Below are positions 40,061 to 48,922 of a stretch of 64,000 nt of DNA, piece by piece (position 1 is the first letter of the stretch; each line of letters begins with the position of its first letter). The notes under the pieces are model-generated. The model saw only the letters and a list, made by a program, of their open reading frames with translations, did not search any database and was not told where the DNA came from. The position numbers and the translations under genes are program-made. The DNA comes from Iodidimonas sp. SYSU 1G8 (lineage in GTDB: Bacteria > Pseudomonadota > Alphaproteobacteria > SMXS01), in NCBI RefSeq assembly GCF_039655775.1, contig NZ_JBBYXJ010000002.1, positions 1,054,001-1,118,000 on the forward strand, written 5' to 3'.

Positions 40061-42346
40061 TCAGAATTTGTAGCGGACGAGCACGCCGTAGGTGCGCGGC
40101 GCGCCCGGTATGCCCAGATAGGTGCCCACAAGCCGGTTCAGACCGGGACCGCCGCCCAGCGCCGAGCCGATCTGCGCGCAACCGACCAGATATTGTTCGT
40201 CCGCCAGATTCTTGGCCCAGACCTGAACATCGATGCGGTCGTCATCCGTACGAAAGCCCGCGCGGGCATTGATCAGCGTATATGCCTTCTGCCGGCACAG
40301 GGGATCGGCGCCCAGGTCCAGATCCTGCCGGCCGGTATACAGCGCATCGATGCCCACATAGAACGCACCGCCCATGCTTTCGACGGGGAGGGTGTAGTTC
40401 GCCGAGCCGGCGAGCTGCCATTCCGGCGCGTTCGGCAGAACATCGCCGGTGCGATCGCCGAACTGACCGCCGGGAAGCGGGCCATTCGGATAGTCGGTGT
40501 ATTTGGCCTTGTTGTAGCCGGCGCTGGCGAGCAGGGAGAAATTGTCGGTGACCTGCGCGAAGGCTTCGAGCTCGATGCCGGTGCTCCGGGCCTTGGCGGC
40601 GTTCGTGGTGCGGATTTCCGGCGCGTCGAAAATCGTCACCTGCAGATCGCGGAACTGGATCAGGAAAGCCGACAGATTCAGCGATACGCGTCGGTCGAGC
40701 AGGAAGGTCTTCGCCCCAGCCTCGAAATTCCTTGCCGATTCCGGGCCGAACTCCAGCCGGGAAGGATCGAGCGAGATAGCGCTGCCACTGAGCCCGCCGC
40801 CGTTGAAGCCGCCCGACTTCGCGCCTTCCGAATAGGTGAAGAACAGATTGGTGGCGTCGTCGATCGAATAGACCACGCTGCCCATCAGCGACAGGTTGTT
40901 CTCCGAGCGCTTGAACAGGGTCGGCGGGAACGGCTGGAACCCGATCAGGCCACCGAACAGCGCGCCGACCTCCTGGGAGATCAGCAGGCTGCGGCCCTCG
41001 CGGTCGATGCGCGCGCCGCCGGTCAGCTCGATCTGGTCGGTGATGTGCCAGGTCAACTGCCCGAACAGCGCCTGACTGTTTACATCCAGGTCGTGATAGT
41101 GGACCTGCTGCACGCCCTGCAGGCCCGGCGGCAAGCCGAGCAGGGTCGAATCGTCCACATTGGTCTGCAGGTCGCTCTTCAGATTCGACCAGTAGAAGTA
41201 GGCACCGACCAGATAGTCGATCGGGCCCTCGCTGTCCGAGACAAGGCGCAGTTCTTCGCTGAGCTGCCACTGCTGGTTGTCGCGTCCTGAACGGAAGAAC
41301 GCCTCGGCGCTGTAATCCAGATCGAGGAAGTTCTCGCTCCTGAAGCCGCGATAACCGGTCAGCGACGTGAGAACGGCGCCGCCCAGATCGTAGTTCATCT
41401 CGATGGAGCCGCCCCAATTGTCGACCGAATTGCGTTCGGCGTCCGGCGTCTTCTGTACGTCGCGGTCGAACACATTGCCCGGCGTCGGGACGGGGTAGGG
41501 CGGCGGCAGGAACAGGAACGCCGGCTCGAAGCCGACCAGCAGGAGGTCGCCGATGGTGCTGTTGCTCTTGTCGCTCTGGTAATCACCGGAAATGGTGACG
41601 TCGAAATCATCGCCGGCCTGGGCGTGGAATTTGCCCCTCAGGCCGAAACGCTTCACATCCGCCACCGCCGAACCGTCCACGGTGTTGCGGCGCAAGCCAC
41701 TATCGTCGGCGTAGTACGCTGACAGGGACATGGCGGCGACACCTTCGACCAGCGGCACCTCGATCCCGCTGCGCAGTCGCAAGGCGTCGTAATTGCCATA
41801 CTGGGCATCCGCCGTCAGGTGGAACTCGGTCAGCGAGGGCTTGCGCGTGATGATATTGACGGCGCCCACGGTCGAGTTCTTGCCATACAGCGTGCCCTGG
41901 GGACCGCGCAGCACCTCGATCCGCTCCAGATCGACCAGCTCGGTGTTCAGCTGTTCCGGACGCTGCATGTAGATACCATCCACATAGAACGACACGTTGG
42001 GGTCGATGCCCGGCTGGGTGTTGCGGGCGGCGCTGGTCAGGCCGCGTATGGTGACCCTGTTGTCTCCAGCACTGCCCTGGCCGAAATCGATGCGCGTGTT
42101 GGGCACGAACCGGGCGAGATCGTCCAGCGACGCGATGTTGCGTTCCTCCATGAAGGATTCGCCGAAGGCCGATATGGAAATCGGCAGTTCGGACAGCGTC
42201 TGTTCGCGCTTCTGAGCCGAGACGATGACTTCCTCGATGCGCGGCCCTTCCTGCGCGCTGAGCGCGAATGGACCAAGCGCCATCGCGATCGCGGCGCTCG
42301 TCAGGACAAAGTGGTGGTGTCGTCGCGCTGGCGCGGCGTTGGTCAT
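40061..42346 (-). CDS. TonB-dependent receptor upstream of the SnoaL-TetR regulator
   Basis: A 761-aa receptor: signal peptide (FVLTSAAIAMALGPFALSAQ), TonB-box-like EEVIVSAQKR, plug with LPISISAFG, ARFVPNTRIDFGQGSAGDNRVTIRGLTSA and ERIEVLRGPQGTLYGKNSTVGAVNIITRKPS, and barrel ending RTYGVLVRYKF. This is the sphingomonad-type catabolic receptor group, typically for hydrophobic organic molecules. GGGGAGG lies 6 bp before ATG 42346. The regulator gene follows in the same direction, and two tandem palindromes stand 80 bp upstream, so the receptor is probably controlled by that regulator in response to the imported compound. Confidence 0.94.
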   Translation of the reverse strand: MTNAAPARRHHHFVLTSAAIAMALGPFALSAQEGPRIEEVIVSAQKREQTLSELPISISAFGESFMEERNIASLDDLARFVPNTRIDFGQGSAGDNRVTIRGLTSAARNTQPGIDPNVSFYVDGIYMQRPEQLNTELVDLERIEVLRGPQGTLYGKNSTVGAVNIITRKPSLTEFHLTADAQYGNYDALRLRSGIEVPLVEGVAAMSLSAYYADDSGLRRNTVDGSAVADVKRFGLRGKFHAQAGDDFDVTISGDYQSDKSNSTIGDLLLVGFEPAFLFLPPPYPVPTPGNVFDRDVQKTPDAERNSVDNWGGSIEMNYDLGGAVLTSLTGYRGFRSENFLDLDYSAEAFFRSGRDNQQWQLSEELRLVSDSEGPIDYLVGAYFYWSNLKSDLQTNVDDSTLLGLPPGLQGVQQVHYHDLDVNSQALFGQLTWHITDQIELTGGARIDREGRSLLISQEVGALFGGLIGFQPFPPTLFKRSENNLSLMGSVVYSIDDATNLFFTYSEGAKSGGFNGGGLSGSAISLDPSRLEFGPESARNFEAGAKTFLLDRRVSLNLSAFLIQFRDLQVTIFDAPEIRTTNAAKARSTGIELEAFAQVTDNFSLLASAGYNKAKYTDYPNGPLPGGQFGDRTGDVLPNAPEWQLAGSANYTLPVESMGGAFYVGIDALYTGRQDLDLGADPLCRQKAYTLINARAGFRTDDDRIDVQVWAKNLADEQYLVGCAQIGSALGGGPGLNRLVGTYLGIPGAPRTYGVLVRYKF

Positions 42347-42421
42347 GTCTGCCTCCCCAAAATCGGCATCGGCTTCGACGCCGGTCTTGTGCGCCGGCTG
42401 TGACGGAAGGATGCCTGCTCC

Positions 42422-42466
42422 GTCGCTTGACACTGTCAACCTAATTGATTGACAGTGTCAAGCGAC
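42422..42466. promoter_or_regulatory. Tandem palindromic operator upstream of the TonB receptor
   Basis: Two 13-bp palindromes, TTGACACTGTCAA (42427-42439) and TTGACAGTGTCAA (42449-42461), have centres 22 bp apart (about two helical turns). Both lie within a perfect 18-bp-arm inverted repeat (42422-42439 with 42449-42466, 9-base spacer). Two dimer sites on the same DNA face fit cooperative binding by a TetR-type protein; the SnoaL-TetR fusion encoded in the same unit is the prime candidate. The full hairpin could also form in RNA, but no T run follows. Confidence 0.7.
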
Positions 42467-42630
42467 AAAGAAGCTTGGTGGTGCTGGTCTTGAAACGGTC
42501 TGGTTGAGGTACACCTCTGGGCAATCGACGGTCGCTGAGAGGCCGCCGGCGATTTCTCCGGCCCGATCCCCTCGACGAAGCGGCCTTGCTGCCGCTATAA
42601 ACCGGGCCAGCAGACAACAGGAGTTTTCCC

Positions 42631-44313
42631 GTGGCTTCGTACCAGTACGTCTATGTGATGAAGGGCCTGTCCAAGAGCTATCCGGGCGGCCGGACGGTCA
42701 TCAAGGACATTACTCTGCAGTTCCTCCCGGGCGCCAAGATCGGCGTACTCGGCGTGAACGGCGCGGGTAAGTCGACCCTGCTCAAGATCATGGCCGGGCG
42801 TGACACCGAGTTTCAGGGCGAGGCCTGGGCCGCCGAAGGCATCAAGATCGGCTATCTGGAGCAGGAACCGTCGCTGGATCCGAACAAGGACGTATTCGGC
42901 AACGTCATGGACGGCGTCTATCACACGCAGTCGCTGATCGACGAGTTCAACGAGGTTACCGGCAAGCTCGGCGACGAGATGTCCGATGACGACATGGCCA
43001 AGCTCTACGAGCGCATGGGCGAGTTGCAGGAGCGGATCGACGCGGTCGATGGCTGGAACCTGGACCGCCAGGTCGAGATCGCCATGGACGCGCTGCGCTG
43101 CCCGGCGGGTGACGCGGACGTGACCAAGCTGTCGGGCGGCGAGCGCCGCCGCGTCGCGCTGGCCCGGCTGCTGCTGGAAAAGCCCGACATGCTGCTGCTC
43201 GACGAACCGACCAACCATCTGGACGCCGAGAGCGTTGCCTGGCTCGAGCACTTCCTGGCCGAATATCCGGGCACCGTGCTGATGGTGACCCATGATCGCT
43301 ACTTCCTCGACAACGTCACCAGCTGGATTCTCGAACTGGATCGCGGCCGGGGCATTCCTTACGAGGGCAATTATTCCAACTGGCTGATCCAGAAGCAGAA
43401 GCGGCTGGAGCAGGAAGGCCGCGAGGACGTCTCGCGCCAGCGCCAGCTCGCCGAGGAACTGGAGTGGGTGCGCCAGTCGCCCAAGGCCCGCCAGGCCAAG
43501 TCCAAGGCCCGTCTCAAGGCCTATGACGAGTTGCTCGACAAGGCCAATGAGCGCCAGACCACCGGCACCGCCAAGATCGTCATCCCGCCGGGTCCGCGCC
43601 TCGGCAATGTGGTCATCGAGGCCAAGGGGGTTTCGAAAGGCTATGGCGAGAACCTGCTGATCGACGATCTGAGCTTCCTCATGCCGCCGGGCGCCATCGT
43701 TGGCGTCATCGGGCCCAACGGTGCCGGCAAGACGACGCTGTTCCGCATGATCACCGGCCAGGAGACCCCGGATTCCGGCACCTTCAAGGTGGGCGAGACC
43801 GTGAAACTGGGTTATGTGGACCAGTCACGCGACGCGCTCGATCCCAACAAGAACGTCTGGGAGGAAATCTCCGGCGGCGTCGACGTCCTGCATCTGGGCA
43901 AGATCGACGTTCCCAGCCGCGCCTATACCGGCGCCTTCAACTTCAAGGGAACCGACCAGCAGAAGAAGGTCGGTATCCTGTCGGGCGGCGAGCGCAACCG
44001 CGTCCATCTTGCCAAGATGCTGAAGGAAGGCGCGAACCTGCTCCTGCTCGACGAACCGACCAACGATCTGGACGTCGATACGCTGCGGGCTCTGGAAGAG
44101 GCGCTGGAGGAATTTGCCGGCTGCGCCATTATCATCAGCCATGATCGCTGGTTCCTCGACCGCATCTGCACCCATATCATCGCCTATGAGGGCGAGAGCC
44201 AGGTGGTGTGGTTCGAGGGCAACTACCAGGATTACGAAGCCGACCGCAAGCGCCGCCTGGGCGCCGAGGCCGACCAGCCGCACCGCCTTCGGTTCAAGAA
44301 GTTCGCCGCCTGA
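42631..44313 (+). CDS. ettA: Energy-dependent translational throttle protein EttA (ABC-F)
   Basis: A 560-aa ABC-F ATPase with no membrane domain. It has two ABC cassettes: first Walker [10 protein letters not shown] (41-49), signature [16 protein letters not shown], Walker [13 protein letters not shown]; second Walker [10 protein letters not shown], signature [18 protein letters not shown], Walker [13 protein letters not shown]. The linker between them carries the tRNA-contacting P-site motif region. EttA binds the ribosomal E site and gates the first peptide bond according to ATP/ADP. The start is GTG with AGGAG upstream. Monocistronic. Confidence 0.96.
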   Translation: MASYQYVYVMKGLSKSYPGGRTVIKDITLQFLPGAKIGVLGVNGAGKSTLLKIMAGRDTEFQGEAWAAEGIKIGYLEQEPSLDPNKDVFGNVMDGVYHTQSLIDEFNEVTGKLGDEMSDDDMAKLYERMGELQERIDAVDGWNLDRQVEIAMDALRCPAGDADVTKLSGGERRRVALARLLLEKPDMLLLDEPTNHLDAESVAWLEHFLAEYPGTVLMVTHDRYFLDNVTSWILELDRGRGIPYEGNYSNWLIQKQKRLEQEGREDVSRQRQLAEELEWVRQSPKARQAKSKARLKAYDELLDKANERQTTGTAKIVIPPGPRLGNVVIEAKGVSKGYGENLLIDDLSFLMPPGAIVGVIGPNGAGKTTLFRMITGQETPDSGTFKVGETVKLGYVDQSRDALDPNKNVWEEISGGVDVLHLGKIDVPSRAYTGAFNFKGTDQQKKVGILSGGERNRVHLAKMLKEGANLLLLDEPTNDLDVDTLRALEEALEEFAGCAIIISHDRWFLDRICTHIIAYEGESQVVWFEGNYQDYEADRKRRLGAEADQPHRLRFKKFAA

Positions 44314-44320
44314 TCCATAC

Positions 44321-44345
44321 GGAGCGGTCGTTTACCGGCCGCTCC
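44321..44345. terminator. Hairpin between convergent ettA and the next gene
   Basis: A 10-bp stem (44321-44330 with 44336-44345, one G-T pair) and 5-base loop TTTAC lie 8 bp after the ettA stop and before the stop of the opposite gene. There is no T run on either side, so it may be a weak bidirectional terminator. Confidence 0.4.
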
Positions 44346-44355
44346 ACCATCCGGC

Positions 44356-45033
44356 TCAGTCCTCGGGGATCGGCACCACCAGCGCGGGATGGGCGCCGAA
44401 GCCCTCCTGGGCCACGTCCGAGTCCGCCGAGGCCAGGTGAACGGCGCGGCTGGCGGCATCCCAGTAGCCGTAGCCGGTGCCGCCATCCTTCATCAGCGTA
44501 TCGAGCAGCCACATGGGCTGGCCCATCGGACCCTTGCGATCAAAGCCGTGATCTCCCGTGCGGGTCGCGCGCACGCGCTGGATGGCCATGTATTCGAACG
44601 CGGTCAGCGAGACCCAGCCGCGTTCGGAAAACAGCGGACGCAGGTCGTTGGGGCTTTTCCCGCGGGTTTCGGCCGGATAGGCGCCCGACAGCATGAAGAG
44701 ACAGTAGGGACCTTCGGGCCGGTTGAGGGTCTGGGACTGTTTGAATGCATCGACGCTCTCCACCAGCGGCGCGGCATATTGCAGGTCGGCGCTCACATCC
44801 TCGAGCGGTTCGCTCAAAAGTTGCACGACGCCCAGGTGAAAATCCAGTTGCTGACGCTTGATCGACGGGAACATCAGCGCCGAGGTAAACCCGGCGCCCA
44901 GCGCCCGGTTGGCCACCCGCTTCATTTCGTCGGTGACCTCGATGGACATGGGCAGATAATCGGCGATGCGCGGCAGCAGCACATCGTCGAAGAAGGCACG
45001 GCTGTTTTCCAGGATTTGGTCGAAGGATTCCAT
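44356..45033 (-). CDS. Uncharacterised protein behind a possible SOS box
   Basis: A 225-aa soluble protein without a family I recognise. It starts MESFDQILENSRAFFDDVLLPRIADYLPMSIEV, contains a helical stretch (VANRALGAGFTSALMFPSIKRQQLDFHLGVVQLL) and ends with GTGYGYWDAASRAVHLASADSDVAQEGFGAHPALVVPIPED. Composition is normal for a cytosolic enzyme or binding protein, and there is no signal peptide or membrane helix. ATG 45033 is chosen (AGAGG upstream); an extra nine in-frame codons upstream lack support. The only regulatory clue is GTTC-N7-GTTC at 45124-45110, reading toward this gene 77 bp before its start. Confidence 0.75.
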   Translation of the reverse strand: MESFDQILENSRAFFDDVLLPRIADYLPMSIEVTDEMKRVANRALGAGFTSALMFPSIKRQQLDFHLGVVQLLSEPLEDVSADLQYAAPLVESVDAFKQSQTLNRPEGPYCLFMLSGAYPAETRGKSPNDLRPLFSERGWVSLTAFEYMAIQRVRATRTGDHGFDRKGPMGQPMWLLDTLMKDGGTGYGYWDAASRAVHLASADSDVAQEGFGAHPALVVPIPED

Positions 45034-45109
45034 GTCGCCTCTACCTCGGATACACTTCAACCGTTAGCGGCCGAGCTTCCCCGAAGCGCGGAATCCGGCG
45101 GTTGAAAGT

Positions 45110-45124
45110 GAACAAAAAATGAAC
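45110..45124 (-). promoter_or_regulatory. Possible LexA (SOS) box
   Basis: On the minus strand GTTC-ATTTTTT-GTTC, an exact match to the alphaproteobacterial LexA direct repeat GTTC-N7-GTTC with the usual AT-rich spacer. One or two chance matches are expected in a window of this size, so position in the intergenic gap is the main support. Confidence 0.45.
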
Positions 45125-45261
45125 AGTGTGCGGCGTCGATAGCATCTGCGCCCACCGGCTGGAAGGATCGACTCGACTGCCTCATCTTCTTTAGCCTCAT
45201 AGAATTGGCGTGTCACGAACCCTCTGAATTACTTGTTTCGGATGCGTTTGAAGGCTCCACG

Positions 45262-45305
45262 CCCATTGATTCCCAAATTTGCCCATGATATCCCATAGGG
45301 ACCCA
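45262..45305. promoter_or_regulatory. MraZ operator: five CCCA/TGGG repeats upstream of the dcw cluster
   Basis: CCCA begins at 45262, 45272, 45282, 45292 and 45302, i.e. five copies (TGGG on the minus strand) at an exact 10-bp period. MraZ is known to bind tandem TGGGN motifs separated by 5 bases and to repress the dcw promoter. The array lies 94 bp before mraZ. The rest of the gap 45125-45398 shows no other feature. Confidence 0.75.
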
Positions 45306-45398
45306 TCGAATGACGGGTCGGACTGGGGTGATTCGATCCACAAGCAAGCGAGCGGGGCCAAGGGTGTGAAACGCAGGTAAAGATCGTGAGGGGCGGCC

Positions 45399-45866
45399 GT
45401 GCCGCTGTTTCTGTCAACTTACGCGAACAAGATCGACAAGAAGGGGCGGGTTTCCGTGCCCGCGTCGTTTCGCGCCGAGTTCGACAAGGACGATCCCAAG
45501 TTTGTCGCCTTTCCTCACACCGGCGAACGCTGCATCGAGGGCTGGGACCGCGCCCGTATCGGGCAACTCACTGACGCCATGGATCGCTATCCCCCGCTAT
45601 CTTCCGAATATAATGCGCTCGGCTATCTGCTGGGTCAGAGCCGCGAGATGTCGGTCGATCCGGAAGGCCGCATCACGCTGCCGCTCTACCTGCTCGAATA
45701 TGCCGGGATCACGGACAGCGTCGTGTTCGTTGGCCAGGGTAAATCGTTCCAGATATGGAGCCCGGAAAACTACGAGGAATTTGGCGGCCGGATGCGCCCC
45801 GTCGCCGCCTCGGTCCACCGCACGCTCGCACTCGGCCCGCTTGCGGGCGGAGGCGCCCATGGGTGA
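45399..45866 (+). CDS. mraZ: Transcriptional regulator MraZ
   Basis: A 155-aa protein with two AbrB-like MraZ repeats: FLSTYANKIDKKGRVSVPASFRAEF at the N terminus and SREMSVDPEGRITLPLYLLEYAGITDSVVFVGQGKSFQIWSPENYEEF in the second half, with both DxxGR signatures. MraZ forms ring-shaped oligomers and represses its own operon. The GTG start has GAGGGG six bases upstream. It is the first gene of the division/cell-wall cluster, overlaps rsmH by 8 bp, and is preceded by five repeats of its expected binding motif. Confidence 0.96.
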   Translation: MPLFLSTYANKIDKKGRVSVPASFRAEFDKDDPKFVAFPHTGERCIEGWDRARIGQLTDAMDRYPPLSSEYNALGYLLGQSREMSVDPEGRITLPLYLLEYAGITDSVVFVGQGKSFQIWSPENYEEFGGRMRPVAASVHRTLALGPLAGGGAHG

Positions 45867-46836
45867 TCTTCAGCGCCACGCCCCTGTCATGCTGGACGAA
45901 ATCGTCGCCGCCATCGCACCCCGGGACGGCGATGTCATCGTCGATGGAACATTCGGCTGGGGCGGCTATACGCGAGGCCTGCTCGAGGCGGCCGACTGCA
46001 CTGTCCTGGGTATCGACCGCGACCGGTCGGCACGGGACCGTGCTGATGTTCTCGCCGCCGAATTCCCGGGCCGCTTCACTTTCCTGCCGGGTCGGTTCGG
46101 CGACATGGAGTCGCTGATCGCCGGGGTCGATACGTTGCAGGGCGTGGCGCTCGATCTGGGCGTTTCCTCCATGCAGCTCGACGATCCGGAACGTGGCTTC
46201 TCGTTCCAGAAGGACGGCCCGCTCGACATGCGCATGGCCGGCGCGCAGGAGGCAGATGCCTCCGCCGCCTCGGATGTGGTGAACGGCGAAGAGGAAGCCG
46301 AGATCGCCCGGATCATCTGGCTCTATGGCGAGGAGCGCAATTCGCGCCGTATCGCCAAGGCCATCGTCGCGGCGCGCAAGGTCGAGCCGATCACGCGAAC
46401 CCTGCAACTGGCCGAGATCGTCGCCCGCGCCAATGGCGGCGTCCAGCCGCACAAGATGCATCCGGCGACGCGCACGTTCCAGGCGCTGCGCATCCACGTC
46501 AACGACGAACTGGGCCAGCTCGAGGCCGGGCTGCGCGCGGCTGAAAGGCTGCTCGCGCCCGAGGGTCGCCTGGCCGTCGTTTCGTTTCACTCGCTCGAAG
46601 ATCGTATCGTGAAGACTTTCCTGCGCGAACGCGGCGGTTTGGCACCCGACAGCTCCAGACACCTCCCGGCGTTGCCGAACCGCCGTTCGCCCAGCTTCCG
46701 CCTGATCTCGCGCGGCGCGATCAAGCCATCCGACGCGGAAGTCGACCGCAATCCGCGGGCCCGGTCGGCGCGCTTGCGCGCCGCCATCCGCACGAGCAAC
46801 GCGGCGTGGCCCGAGGACGGGAGGAACGCCGCATGA
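45859..46836 (+). CDS. rsmH: 16S rRNA (cytosine-1402-N4)-methyltransferase
   Basis: A 325-aa SAM-dependent methyltransferase (MraW) that modifies C1402 in the ribosomal P site. It opens with HAPVMLDEIVAAI and the SAM loop VDGTFGWGGYTRGLL; DLGVSSMQLDDPERGFSFQKDGPLDMRM is the family signature and VVSFHSLEDRIVKTFLR the C-terminal one. The start ATG (45859) lies inside the mraZ end with GGAGG upstream. It ends in a 4-bp ATGA overlap with ftsL. Confidence 0.96.
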   Translation: MGDLQRHAPVMLDEIVAAIAPRDGDVIVDGTFGWGGYTRGLLEAADCTVLGIDRDRSARDRADVLAAEFPGRFTFLPGRFGDMESLIAGVDTLQGVALDLGVSSMQLDDPERGFSFQKDGPLDMRMAGAQEADASAASDVVNGEEEAEIARIIWLYGEERNSRRIAKAIVAARKVEPITRTLQLAEIVARANGGVQPHKMHPATRTFQALRIHVNDELGQLEAGLRAAERLLAPEGRLAVVSFHSLEDRIVKTFLRERGGLAPDSSRHLPALPNRRSPSFRLISRGAIKPSDAEVDRNPRARSARLRAAIRTSNAAWPEDGRNAA

Positions 46837-47237
46837 AACGCTCAATCACGTTCCTCACGCTGCTGATCCTGATCGTCGTCTCCTACGGTCTCTACAACCT
46901 GAAATACGAAGTCGAGGACCTGCAGGACCAGGCCAACGCCTACAAGGCGCAGATGGAAGAAGATCGCCGCGCCATCAAGGTATTGCAGGCCGAGTGGGCC
47001 TATCTGACGCGTCCGGATCGGTTGCAGCGGCTGTCGGGCAAGTTTCTCAGCCTGGAACCGACGGTCGCCAAGCAGGTGGGTGGTGTCGCCGACCTGCGGT
47101 TGAAAACCATCGACGGTCTTGAGGCGGCGGAACCAGTCATCGATACATCGGATGCGACACTCCCGGCCGCGCCTTCGGCGCAGGCAAACCAATTGCCGGT
47201 CTCGAATACGGGCCCGGCGCTGGGAGCGTCCAGATGA
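46833..47237 (+). CDS. ftsL: Cell division protein FtsL
   Basis: A 134-aa bitopic inner-membrane protein: short cytoplasmic start, one transmembrane helix (ITFLTLLILIVVSYGLY), then a periplasmic coiled coil (KYEVEDLQDQANAYKAQMEEDRRAIKVLQAEWAYLTRPDRLQRLSGKFL) and a low-complexity tail. It works in the FtsQLB complex that licenses FtsWI. Sequence conservation is low, as usual for FtsL; position between rsmH and ftsI and the coiled coil decide the call. ATGA overlaps occur at both ends. Confidence 0.92.
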   Translation: MKRSITFLTLLILIVVSYGLYNLKYEVEDLQDQANAYKAQMEEDRRAIKVLQAEWAYLTRPDRLQRLSGKFLSLEPTVAKQVGGVADLRLKTIDGLEAAEPVIDTSDATLPAAPSAQANQLPVSNTGPALGASR

Positions 47238-48922
47238 GGCGCATCACCACCATTGAATTCGATGGCGCCGGCAAACGTGCCGTGGACAATGCCCGGGGCC
47301 GGGTGCGTGTCGCGATGGTCGTTTTCGCCCTGTGCTTTACCGCGATCGGCGTGCGCCTCGTGGATCTTGGCGTGCTGAGCGGCGCCGCGACCGATAAGCC
47401 GAACACGATTGCGGCCGAGGCGGTGGCGCCGCGCGCCGATATCCTGGACCGGAACGGCGTTTTGCTGGCAACCGACCTGACGGCGATTTCGGTCTATGCG
47501 CAGATCCCGCGCATTCTCGATCCGCGCCAGTCGGCCCTGAAGCTGGCCTCGGTCCTGCCGGGCGTCTCGGCGGATACGCTCGAGCGCAAGCTGTCTTCTG
47601 ACTCCAAGTTCATCTGGGTGAAGCGCAAGGTGACGCCCGCCGAATACGATGCGGTCAATCGTCTCGGTCTGCCCGGCATCGGCTTCCAGCGCGAAATCGA
47701 ACGCGTTTATCCGCATGGCAATCTGGCGGCCCATCTGGTCGGCTACACGAATGTCGACGGTCATGGTCTGGCCGGTGTCGAGCGCTTCTTCGACGACAAG
47801 CTGCGCAAGGAAGGGCCGCGGGGCGAGCCGTTGACGCTGTCGATCGACATCCGCGTCCAGCACGCGCTGCGTAACGAAATTTCGGGGATGGTCGAGGAGT
47901 TCCGTGCCCTTGGAGGCGCCGGTCTGATCCTCGATATCCACAGCGGCGAAATCGTGGCCATGACCAGCCTGCCTGATTTCAATCCCAACGAACCGGGCCG
48001 TATCGCCAATAATCCCGAACTGATCAACCGCATGAGCCACGCGGTGTTCGAATGGGGCTCGACGTTCAAGACCTTTACCATCGCTCAGGCGCTCGAGGAG
48101 GGCACCACGTCCTTCACCGGCGGTTATGACGCCTCAAGCCCGATCCGTGTGGCGCGCTTCACGATCAATGACGATCACCCCAAGCATCGCTGGTTGAGCA
48201 CGCCGGAAATCTTCATGTACTCGTCGAATATCGGCACCGTGAAGATGGCGCTCGCCTTCGGCACCGAGAAGCAGAAGGCTTTCCTCGGCAAGCTGGGCTT
48301 CTTTGGCCGTCCCCATGTGGAACTGAAGGAAACCGGCGCACCGCTTGTGCCGGCGCAGTGGCGCGAAATCAATACCATGACCATTTCGTTCGGTCACGGT
48401 CTTTCCATTACAGGCCTTCAGCTGGCCGCAGCCTACGCGGCCGTCTCCGGTGACGGTATCCTGCATCCCGTGACAGTCCTCAAGACGCCGGACGGCTATC
48501 GTCCGAAAGGCGAGCGGGTCGTTTCTGAAGAAACCGCCCGCAAGGTGCAGGGCATGTTGCGGCTCGTCGTAGAGCGCGGCACCGGCCGCAAGGCGGATGC
48601 GCCGCATTACCTGGTGGGCGGTAAGACGGGAACCGCCGAGAAGGTGGGCGGCGGCGGATACAAGAAGAAGTCGCTGGTCTCCTCGTTCGTTTCGATCTTC
48701 CCGTCGATCAACCCGCGATATGTGGTGCTGGTGATGGTCGACGAACCGAAGGGCAACGCATCGACCTATGGTTACGCGACCGCCGGCTGGACCGCCGCGC
48801 CGACCACAAAGCGCGTCATCGAGCGTATCGCGCCGATGCTGGGCGTCGCGCCCAGCAATGAGCCGACCCATCCCGTGACGCACGAGATCATGCAGTACAT
48901 CCAGCCGGAGCTGCGCTCATGA
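47234..48922 (+). CDS. ftsI: Septal peptidoglycan transpeptidase FtsI (PBP3)
   Basis: A 562-aa class B penicillin-binding protein: N-terminal membrane anchor (VAMVVFALCFTAIGVRLVDLGVL), pedestal/dimerisation domain starting RADILDRNGVLLATD, and transpeptidase domain with S-T-F-K (in WGSTFKTFTI), S-S-N (MYSSNIGTVKMA) and K-T-G (VGGKTGTAEKV). It cross-links septal peptidoglycan with FtsW. It overlaps ftsL and murE by 4 bp each. Confidence 0.97.
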   Translation: MRRITTIEFDGAGKRAVDNARGRVRVAMVVFALCFTAIGVRLVDLGVLSGAATDKPNTIAAEAVAPRADILDRNGVLLATDLTAISVYAQIPRILDPRQSALKLASVLPGVSADTLERKLSSDSKFIWVKRKVTPAEYDAVNRLGLPGIGFQREIERVYPHGNLAAHLVGYTNVDGHGLAGVERFFDDKLRKEGPRGEPLTLSIDIRVQHALRNEISGMVEEFRALGGAGLILDIHSGEIVAMTSLPDFNPNEPGRIANNPELINRMSHAVFEWGSTFKTFTIAQALEEGTTSFTGGYDASSPIRVARFTINDDHPKHRWLSTPEIFMYSSNIGTVKMALAFGTEKQKAFLGKLGFFGRPHVELKETGAPLVPAQWREINTMTISFGHGLSITGLQLAAAYAAVSGDGILHPVTVLKTPDGYRPKGERVVSEETARKVQGMLRLVVERGTGRKADAPHYLVGGKTGTAEKVGGGGYKKKSLVSSFVSIFPSINPRYVVLVMVDEPKGNASTYGYATAGWTAAPTTKRVIERIAPMLGVAPSNEPTHPVTHEIMQYIQPELRS

